Assembly (NCBI GenBank): GCA_903921135.1
Contig: CAIXOY010000426.1
Coordinates: 1-6,124 of the forward strand
Length of the DNA: 6,124 nt
Direction: 5' to 3'
Source: an uncultured Gammaproteobacteria bacterium
Lineage (GTDB): Bacteria; Pseudomonadota; Gammaproteobacteria; Pseudomonadales; UBA5518
Both the position numbers and the translations under genes were made by a program. Of the stretch, positions 1-6,124 are shown piece after piece; position 1 is the stretch's first letter, and every line of letters begins with the position of its first letter. The notes beneath the pieces are model-generated. The model made no database searches. It was not told where the DNA came from and was given only the letters and a program-made list of their open reading frames with translations.

Positions 1-720
1 CGTGTAGCGCGGCACGAAGAAGCGGTTCATGTCCTCCAGACTGCGCAGCGTTTCCAGTTCGGCACCGAAGCCGTAGTCCGGGAAATGGCGCAGTTTCTCC
101 TGCATCGCCCGCTTCCACTTGCGCAGGAAATACCCGTGATAGAGCGGGCTTCGGCCCAGCACCGTCATGGTGTGCGCCGGGTCCAGCACGGGGCAGATCG
201 CCACCACGCGCGTGAGCGGGATCTGCTGCTCCGGCGCCGCCAACGCCACGCGCAGTGCAAAGTTTCCACCCAGCGAGAAACCACCCAGGAAGAGCCTCGG
301 GTGCGGATGCAGCTCTGCGATACGCGCGACCGCATTCACCACCTCTGGCAAACGCACCGAGTTGAACAGCTCCCGGTTCAGGTGCGAACTCGGGCCGTGG
401 TCACGCAGGTGCAGGCGGAATACCGAGAAGCCCCTGTCGAAGAGTGCCGCCGCTGCCGTGAGCAGGTAGGCAGCGCCGATGTGTCCGTGCCAACCGTGGA
501 TCAGGATGGCGATACCGGGTGCCTTCGTCCCCGCAGCCGCGTACTCGCCGTGCAGGCGGATGCCATCGCCGCAATCCAGGATCTCTTCACGACTCGCAAC
601 GAGCAGTGCCCGGGCGCGCGCGCGCGCCAGCGCACGGCGTGGCCCCGCGCTCGCCAGGATCGACTGGGTGTGCGCGTTGCGTAGCCATAGTGGCGGGTCG
701 AAGCGGGTGTTCTGGTCCAT
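1..720 (-). CDS. YheT-like alpha/beta hydrolase, N-terminal 240 codons (3' end outside window)
   Basis: This is the N-terminal part of an alpha/beta-hydrolase-fold protein, probably a cytoplasmic esterase-like enzyme of unknown substrate. The ATG at 720-718 opens a frame that stays open to the left edge, so the C-terminus with the expected Asp and His of the triad is not visible. Residues 7-22 (FDPPLWLRNAHTQSIL) resemble the N-terminal segment typical of the YheT group (COG0429), which supports this start. A strand leads into H75-G-W-H-G-H, the oxyanion-side loop, and G147-F-S-L-G-G-N carries the nucleophile elbow with S149. L105-R-D-H-G-P-S sits where related hydrolases have an RGH-G-S motif. 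YheT relatives are about 320-340 residues, so roughly 90 residues should lie beyond the edge. No Shine-Dalgarno precedes the ATG, and the terminator of the upstream receptor gene ends only nine bases before it. An Arg-Ala repeat (residues 33-38) comes from a GC-dinucleotide run. The fold and family are fairly sure; the substrate is unknown. Confidence 0.85.
   Translation of the reverse strand, partial: MDQNTRFDPPLWLRNAHTQSILASAGPRRALARARARALLVASREEILDCGDGIRLHGEYAAAGTKAPGIAILIHGWHGHIGAAYLLTAAAALFDRGFSVFRLHLRDHGPSSHLNRELFNSVRLPEVVNAVARIAELHPHPRLFLGGFSLGGNFALRVALAAPEQQIPLTRVVAICPVLDPAHTMTVLGRSPLYHGYFLRKWKRAMQEKLRHFPDYGFGAELETLRSLEDMNRFFVPRYT
614..627. repeat. (GC)7 dinucleotide run inside the hydrolase gene
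   Basis: Fourteen bases alternate strictly G and C within the hydrolase coding region. On the coding strand they encode part of an Arg-Ala repeat near residues 32-37. The reading frame continues normally on both sides, so there is no sign that the run has caused a frameshift here. Alternating GC runs can slip during replication and can adopt Z-DNA, but nothing in the sequence shows that either happens. Confidence 0.8.
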
Positions 721-729
721 CCGAGGCAC

Positions 730-757
730 AAAAAAAGAGCGGCCCGAAGGCCGCTCT
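730..757 (-). terminator. Rho-independent terminator of the TonB-dependent receptor gene
   Basis: On the minus strand a perfect 9-bp stem (arm AGAGCGGCC at 757-749, arm GGCCGCTCT at 744-736) closes a UUCG tetraloop through a C-G pair and runs directly into seven consecutive Ts (736-730, the first also in the stem). This is a textbook intrinsic terminator with the exceptionally stable C(UUCG)G loop. It lies 25 bases past the TAA of the receptor gene. It ends only nine bases before the ATG of the hydrolase gene on the same strand. Confidence 0.95.
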
Positions 758-765
758 GCAAGGGG

Positions 766-779
766 CCGGCCGAAGCCGG
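766..779 (-). other. Second UUCG-tetraloop hairpin, just after the receptor stop codon
   Basis: Between the receptor stop codon and the main terminator, the minus strand can form a 5-bp stem (CCGGC/GCCGG) that again closes a C(UUCG)G tetraloop. It has no T-run of its own. It probably acts with the following hairpin as part of one termination or 3'-end-protecting structure; that role is inferred. Confidence 0.65.
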
Positions 780-781
780 TC

Positions 782-3271
<2,490 letters not shown>

Positions 3272-3277
3272 GTGATA

Positions 3278-3283
3278 CCCCTT
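3278..3283 (-). promoter_or_regulatory. Ribosome binding site of the receptor gene
   Basis: The minus strand reads AAGGGG, then TATCAC, then ATG. The six-base spacing fixes the start at 3271 and argues against translation from the far-upstream ATG at 3616. Confidence 0.8.
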
Positions 3284-3322
3284 GTCGGAAATTGCTATTT
3301 GATTCTCTGGACCTGAACATCT

Positions 3323-3342
3323 GCGGGCCATGTCGGGCCCGC
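3323..3342 (-). other. Inverted repeat / hairpin 2 in the receptor leader
   Basis: On the minus strand perfect 7-bp arms GCGGGCC (3342-3336) and GGCCCGC (3329-3323) flank a 6-base loop CGACAT. It abuts the next inverted repeat with no gap. There is no T-run after it on either strand, so it is not a simple terminator. It would lie in the untranslated leader if transcription starts near 3365. Confidence 0.7.
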
Positions 3343-3364
3343 GAGTCGCTTTTATGGGCGACTC
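3343..3364 (-). promoter_or_regulatory. Inverted repeat / hairpin 1 at the inferred receptor transcription start
   Basis: On the minus strand perfect 7-bp arms GAGTCGC (3364-3358) and GCGACTC (3349-3343) flank an 8-base AT-rich spacer CCATAAAA. The repeat begins within one or two bases of the transcription start predicted from the -10 hexamer. It could be a repressor operator covering +1 to +22 or the first stem of a structured 5' leader. The repeat itself is certain; its function is inferred. Confidence 0.65.
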
Positions 3365-3371
3365 AATCCCT

Positions 3372-3400
3372 ACTATATCCGCATGATTCGACCGGTTGCA
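3372..3400 (-). promoter_or_regulatory. Candidate sigma70-type promoter of the receptor gene
   Basis: The minus strand carries TATAGT (3377-3372), five of six matches to the TATAAT consensus. At 18 bases upstream only a weak -35-like GTGCAA is seen. The predicted start near 3365 would give a leader of about 94 bases. The weak -35 suggests dependence on an activator or another sigma factor. Confidence 0.45.
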
Positions 3401-3408
3401 CCCCGTGC

Positions 3409-3430
3409 TTCCCACCGGCGGGAACCTTCC
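3409..3430. promoter_or_regulatory. TTCC/GGAA cluster upstream of the receptor promoter (candidate operator)
   Basis: The plus strand reads TTCCC, six bases, GGGAA, two bases, TTCC. This gives two overlapping inverted pairs of short arms. It lies about 44-65 bases upstream of the inferred receptor start, where activators often bind. A cluster of similar order occurs at 3518-3533. Short motifs of this kind also arise by chance, so this is a weak call. Confidence 0.3.
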
Positions 3431-3517
3431 CGGCCTGAAGCATGGACCCGGAATCCGGCCTCTTCCTGCCCCGTTCGGGTCTAATCCGGTGAAAAGTTGG
3501 CAGGGGTGGTGTGCGCT

Positions 3518-3533
3518 TTCCCCGGGAAGTTCC
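3518..3533. promoter_or_regulatory. TTCC/GGAA cluster upstream of the amidohydrolase promoter (candidate operator)
   Basis: The plus strand reads TTCCC, one base, GGGAA, one base, TTCC, giving two overlapping near-palindromes. It lies about 50-65 bases upstream of the transcription start inferred for the amidohydrolase gene. It has the same order of elements as 3409-3430 but tighter spacing. Function is inferred. Confidence 0.3.
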
Positions 3534-3570
3534 TCAAAAAAGGGTAAGCATCCGCGGGAGGGCGCTGCGC

Positions 3571-3576
3571 TAGACT
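3571..3576 (+). promoter_or_regulatory. Candidate -10 element for the amidohydrolase gene
   Basis: TAGACT is preceded by a GC-rich stretch and lies 45 bases before the GTG start. At the usual 17-base spacing the -35 position reads GCATCC, a poor match. Transcription would start near 3583, leaving a leader of about 38 bases. This is a motif-based guess. Confidence 0.3.
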
Positions 3577-3586
3577 CCGGCAGGTC

Positions 3587-3600
3587 GGGCCTTCTGGCCC
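3587..3600 (+). other. Small hairpin in the amidohydrolase leader
   Basis: GGGCC (3587-3591) and GGCCC (3596-3600) form a perfect 5-bp stem with a TTCT loop. It ends nine bases before the Shine-Dalgarno and may influence ribosome access. No T-run follows it. Confidence 0.4.
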
Positions 3601-3608
3601 CCACTCCC

Positions 3609-3613
3609 GAGGA
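3609..3613 (+). promoter_or_regulatory. Ribosome binding site that selects a GTG start
   Basis: GAGGA lies seven bases before the GTG at 3621. This is the best-spaced Shine-Dalgarno for the amidohydrolase and coincides with the start of the conserved protein sequence (HYDLLIRNGNIVDGSG). The upstream in-frame ATG at 3396 would add 75 residues that look like translated intergenic DNA. Confidence 0.8.
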
Positions 3614-3620
3614 CACCTCC

Positions 3621-5351
3621 GTGCATTACGACCTGCTCATTCGCAACGGCAATATCGTCGATGGCAGCGGCTCGCCGGCCTTCCGGGGCGATGTCGCCAT
3701 CTCTGGCTCCCGCATCGTGGCGGTGGGGCAGGTGAGCGGTTCCGCCACGCGCGAACTCGATGCTGCAGGCCTGCTGGTCACGCCGGGTTGGGTGGACGTG
3801 CACACCCACATGGATGGGCAGGCAACCTGGGATCCGCTGCTCTCTCCCGCCTCCAACCACGGCACCACCACGCTGGTGATGGGCAATTGCGGCGTGGGCT
3901 TTGCGCCCTGCAAACCCGATGCGGCCTCCCGCGATGCGTTGATTGCCATCATGGAAGACGTCGAAGACATCCCCGGCACGGCACTGCATGAAGGCATCAC
4001 CTGGGAGTGGGAGAGCTTCCCGGAGTATCTCGACACGCTGGATCGCCTGCCCCACGCCATCGACATCGCGGCCCAGGTGCCGCATTGCGCGGTGCGTACC
4101 TACGTGATGGGCGAGCGGGGCGTGCGCAACGAAGCCGCCACCCCGGATGACGTCCAGAAAATGGCCGCCATCGTGCGCGAGGGCATCGAAGCGGGAGCCG
4201 TCGGTTTCAGCACCTCCCGTACGCAGCTGCACCGGACCCGCGAGGGTGAGGTGATGCCGGGCACCTATGCCGACGAGAACGAGCTGCTGGGCATCGGGCG
4301 TGTACTGGGCGACATCGGCAAAGGGGTGTACCAGCTGGTCTCGGACTTTGACGAGTGGCAGAAAGAGATGGACTGGATCAAGCGCCTGTCCATCGAGACC
4401 GGGCGCCCGATCGGCTTCGTGCTGTTCTACCGCAGCGACGAGGAGTGGACGCGGGTACGCGAGCAACTGGAATACGTGCGGAAGGCCAATTCAGAGGGCG
4501 CCCAGCTGATCGCCCACGTGGGGGCTCGGCCGGTGACGATCCTCTTGGGCTTCGACGGCACTGCGCACCCGTTCATGATGCACCAGACCTTCGCGCCGCT
4601 CGCCGGCCTGCCGGCAGAGGAGCGTCTGGCGAAACTGCGGGACCCGGCGGTGAAGGCGGCCATGCTTGCCGAGCCCGCGCAGGCTTTCGGTCATCCCATC
4701 CTTGATCGGCTGCTGGGCGAGTGGGAGAGCATGTACCCGCTCGGCGACGACCCCTGCTACGAGCCCGCGCCCGGCGACAGCATTGCCGCAGAGGCTGCGC
4801 GGCTCGGCGTGAGCCCTGCGGAGCGCGCCTACGACCGCATGCTCGAGAACGACGGCAAGCGGATGCTGTTCTTCCCGGTCTTCGGCTACCAGACCCACGA
4901 TTTGAGCCGTCAGCTTGCGATGCTCCACGACGAGAACGCTGTGATCAGCCTCTCGGATGCCGGCGCCCACTGCGGCGTGCTCTGCGACGCCAGCACGCCC
5001 ACCTTCATGCTCCAGTACATGGCGCGTGACCGTCAGCGCGGGGAATGCGTGCCGATCGAATGGGTGGTCCACCTGCAGACGCAGAAGACGGCGCGTTCGG
5101 TGGGTCTGCTCGATCGCGGGCTGCTGCGCCCCGGAATGAAGGCCGATCTCAACCTGATCGATTTCGAAGGGTTGAAGCTGCACACACCGGGCGTCATCTA
5201 TGACCTGCCCGCGGGCGGGCGGCGCGTGTTCCAGACGGCCGAGGGTTATGTGGCGACGATCGTGAGCGGCGAGATGGTCTATGACCGCGGGCAGCCCACG
5301 GGCGCCACGCCGGGGCGGCTGATCCGGGGCTCGCAGCCAGCGCCTGTGTAG
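3621..5351 (+). CDS. D-aminoacylase-type amidohydrolase (amidohydrolase family 3), 576 aa
   Basis: This is a cytoplasmic member of the amidohydrolase superfamily related to N-acyl-D-amino-acid deacylases (COG3653), which hydrolyse the amide bond of N-acyl-D-amino acids. No signal peptide is visible. The N-terminal small beta domain begins DLLIRNGNIVDGSG. G56-W-V-D-V-H61-T-H63-M-D gives the HxH metal motif. V86-M-G-N-C90-G-V-G-F-A-P gives a cysteine at the same spacing from the HxH motif (29 residues from the first His) as the metal-ligand Cys96 of Alcaligenes D-aminoacylase. S445-D446-A-G-A-H supplies the probable catalytic Asp. R503-P-G-M-K-A-D-L-N-L-I-D closes the barrel in the usual way. 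The two histidines that complete the second metal site in that enzyme (in THMR-like and ISHHK-like motifs) seem to be replaced here (QLVSD 238-242 and FVLFYR 266-271). Close relatives are usually annotated only as amidohydrolases, so the reaction is not certain. The gene is divergent from the receptor and 37 bases ahead of the NTF2-like gene, probably in one operon. Confidence 0.88.
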   Translation: MHYDLLIRNGNIVDGSGSPAFRGDVAISGSRIVAVGQVSGSATRELDAAGLLVTPGWVDVHTHMDGQATWDPLLSPASNHGTTTLVMGNCGVGFAPCKPDAASRDALIAIMEDVEDIPGTALHEGITWEWESFPEYLDTLDRLPHAIDIAAQVPHCAVRTYVMGERGVRNEAATPDDVQKMAAIVREGIEAGAVGFSTSRTQLHRTREGEVMPGTYADENELLGIGRVLGDIGKGVYQLVSDFDEWQKEMDWIKRLSIETGRPIGFVLFYRSDEEWTRVREQLEYVRKANSEGAQLIAHVGARPVTILLGFDGTAHPFMMHQTFAPLAGLPAEERLAKLRDPAVKAAMLAEPAQAFGHPILDRLLGEWESMYPLGDDPCYEPAPGDSIAAEAARLGVSPAERAYDRMLENDGKRMLFFPVFGYQTHDLSRQLAMLHDENAVISLSDAGAHCGVLCDASTPTFMLQYMARDRQRGECVPIEWVVHLQTQKTARSVGLLDRGLLRPGMKADLNLIDFEGLKLHTPGVIYDLPAGGRRVFQTAEGYVATIVSGEMVYDRGQPTGATPGRLIRGSQPAPV

Positions 5352-5376
5352 TACGATCCGCGAACCCTAAAAACTC

Positions 5377-5381
5377 AGGAG
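5377..5381 (+). promoter_or_regulatory. Ribosome binding site of the NTF2-like gene
   Basis: AGGAG lies seven bases before the ATG at 5389, a strong and well-spaced Shine-Dalgarno. Just upstream, TACGAT (5352-5357), right after the amidohydrolase stop codon, could be a weak -10 for an internal promoter. No matching -35 is seen, so co-transcription with the amidohydrolase is the simpler reading. Confidence 0.75.
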
Positions 5382-5388
5382 CCCCGCC

Positions 5389-5811
5389 ATGCCCAACTGC
5401 TACCTCGCCCTGGAAGCCAGCCGCAAATCCGGCAAGTACGTTGTCGAAGGCAACAAGCAGGCATGGCTCGATCTCTTCGCGGACGACGCCATCGTGCAGG
5501 ATCCGGTGGGTGTGTCCCCGCTGGATCCCGCCGGACTGGGCCATCAGGGCAAAGCGGCCATCGAGGCTTTCTGGAACATGGCGATGCCGAACGGCATCAA
5601 CAGCTTCGATATCCGCGAGAGCCACCCCTCGGGCGACTCCTGCGCCAACGTGGTCACGCTCTCGAACAAACTCCCCGACGGCAGCCTGATCACCACCGAC
5701 TGTGTGGCGGTCTACACCGCCAACGACGAAGGCAAGATCGTCTCGCTGCGTGCCTACTGGGACTTCAGCAAACTGGCCGCGCAGATCGAGAAAATGGCGG
5801 CAGGGCACTGA
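5389..5811 (+). CDS. SnoaL / ketosteroid-isomerase-like protein of the NTF2 fold, 140 aa
   Basis: This is a small cytoplasmic protein of the NTF2-like superfamily, whose members include delta5-3-ketosteroid isomerase, SnoaL-type cyclases and many uncharacterised binding proteins. The match to ketosteroid isomerase is clear in two blocks: L29-F-A-D-D-A-I-V-Q-D38-P-V-G, and near the C-terminus G115-K-I-V-S-L-R-A. D38 corresponds to the catalytic base of the Comamonas enzyme. The oxyanion-hole Tyr14 position appears to be Ser14, with Y17 three residues away, and the Asp99 position appears to be alanine in an ungapped alignment, so classical steroid isomerase activity is doubtful. An insert (PLDPAGLGHQGK, 44-55) between DPVG and the AIEAFW helix is longer than in the short isomerases. 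There is no signal peptide. It follows the amidohydrolase by 37 bases on the same strand, which suggests a shared transcript and pathway. The family is confident; the reaction is not known. Confidence 0.85.
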   Translation: MPNCYLALEASRKSGKYVVEGNKQAWLDLFADDAIVQDPVGVSPLDPAGLGHQGKAAIEAFWNMAMPNGINSFDIRESHPSGDSCANVVTLSNKLPDGSLITTDCVAVYTANDEGKIVSLRAYWDFSKLAAQIEKMAAGH

Positions 5812-5835
5812 GCCCCGCCGCGCGCTCTTCGCTGA

Positions 5836-6124
5836 CTACGCCCGCGCCTCGCGCGCGAGCTTGATCCGGTGCCACGCGATCAGGTCCATGATCTCCGGCG
5901 AGAAGGCATCGCATGCCGCGATGCCCTGATCGCCGAGCGCCCTGCGGATCCCCACCATCCGCGTGGGTGAAACCCCGCTCTCGATGATCGACGACACGAA
6001 GCCCGCGAACTCCGGCGCGGGTGATGCCCCGCTGCCCAGTTCCGGGTGGATGAATGCCAGCCCGAAGAAGTGGTGATCGGTGTCGCAGACCTCGCCGTGC
6101 ATATGCGTGCCGCAGGCCTTGCAG
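5836..6124 (-). CDS. Unrecognised protein, C-terminal 95 residues (5' end outside window)
   Basis: The frame is open from the right edge to a TAG at 5838-5836, and the first full codons read CKACGTH before an internal ATG at 6102. That ATG lacks a clear Shine-Dalgarno, and the conserved-looking C-x2-C-G-T-H-M-H-G block spans it, so the gene most likely starts beyond the window. The block resembles the last zinc-binding C-x2-C of GFA/CENP-V-type proteins (glutathione-dependent formaldehyde-activating family), but the long tail after it (about 85 residues, including GIRRALGDQGIAACDAF and an Arg/Ala-rich end) is not what I expect for that family. No membrane segment is visible. The gene is convergent with the NTF2-like gene, with 24 bases between the stop codons and no convincing terminator there. 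I assign no function; a metal-binding protein is the best guess. Confidence 0.6.
   Translation of the reverse strand, partial: CKACGTHMHGEVCDTDHHFFGLAFIHPELGSGASPAPEFAGFVSSIIESGVSPTRMVGIRRALGDQGIAACDAFSPEIMDLIAWHRIKLAREARA

Noticed and set aside
3332..3591. 8-base direct repeat GTCGGGCC in both divergent leaders (3332 and 3584)
   Set aside because: A shared 8-mer is expected about once by chance in a GC-rich region of this size.
3272..3616. N-terminal extension of the receptor reading frame by 115 residues
   Set aside because: The extension lies in the divergent control region, has no homology-like pattern, and precedes a proper signal peptide with its own ribosome binding site at 3271.
3396..3620. 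N-terminal extension of the amidohydrolase from an upstream ATG
   Set aside because: The GTG at 3621 has a well-placed GAGGA and begins the conserved sequence; the added 75 residues look like translated non-coding DNA.
3570..4466. 298-codon minus-strand open frame opposite the amidohydrolase
   Set aside because: It is antisense to a gene with clear family motifs; its composition reflects GC-rich codon bias of the other strand.
5194..5808. 204-codon minus-strand open frame opposite the amidohydrolase end and the NTF2-like gene
   Set aside because: It spans two real genes on the other strand and their ribosome binding site, with no recognisable motif.
5848..5859. 12-bp perfect palindrome CTCGCGCGCGAG
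   Set aside because: It lies in coding sequence for an Arg/Ala/Glu-rich tail and is readily explained by GC-rich codons.

Overview
The window looks like chromosomal DNA of a GC-rich Gram-negative bacterium. The evidence is an outer-membrane TonB-dependent receptor with a Sec signal peptide and a TonB box of the EEIVVTA type, Shine-Dalgarno sites of the AGGAG/GAGGA/AAGGGG type, and strong G/C bias at third codon positions. The receptor style (no N-terminal STN domain, followed by a plug with GPQGTLFGRNTTGG) is common in heterotrophic gammaproteobacteria and sphingomonad-like alphaproteobacteria. I cannot place it more precisely from sequence alone. I see no mobile element, CRISPR array, tRNA or rRNA.

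Layout from left to right: (1) 1-720, minus strand: the N-terminal 240 codons of a YheT-like alpha/beta hydrolase that runs off the left edge. (2) 730-779: two UUCG-tetraloop hairpins, the second followed by a T-run. They form the rho-independent terminator of the receptor gene and abut the hydrolase start codon. (3) 782-3271, minus strand: a complete 829-residue TonB-dependent receptor. (4) 3272-3620: a 349-bp divergent control region. It holds a candidate receptor promoter, two abutting perfect 7-bp inverted repeats in the receptor leader, two TTCC/GGAA clusters, a candidate promoter for the plus-strand genes, and a small leader hairpin. (5) 3621-5351, plus strand: a 576-residue D-aminoacylase-type amidohydrolase starting at GTG. 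(6) 5389-5811, plus strand: a 140-residue SnoaL/ketosteroid-isomerase-like protein of the NTF2 fold, probably co-transcribed with the amidohydrolase. (7) 5836-6124, minus strand: the C-terminal part of an unrecognised gene carrying a C-x2-C-G-T-H motif, convergent with the previous gene.

The likely core unit is the divergent pair formed by the receptor on one side and the amidohydrolase plus NTF2-like protein on the other. A plausible reading, which is inference, is that the receptor imports a small organic compound that the two cytoplasmic proteins help process. The substrate cannot be named. The points most worth following up are the structured or operator-like leader of the receptor gene, the similar TTCC/GGAA clusters at matching distances from both inferred promoters, and two enzymes that keep their family scaffold but appear to lack some canonical catalytic or metal-binding residues.
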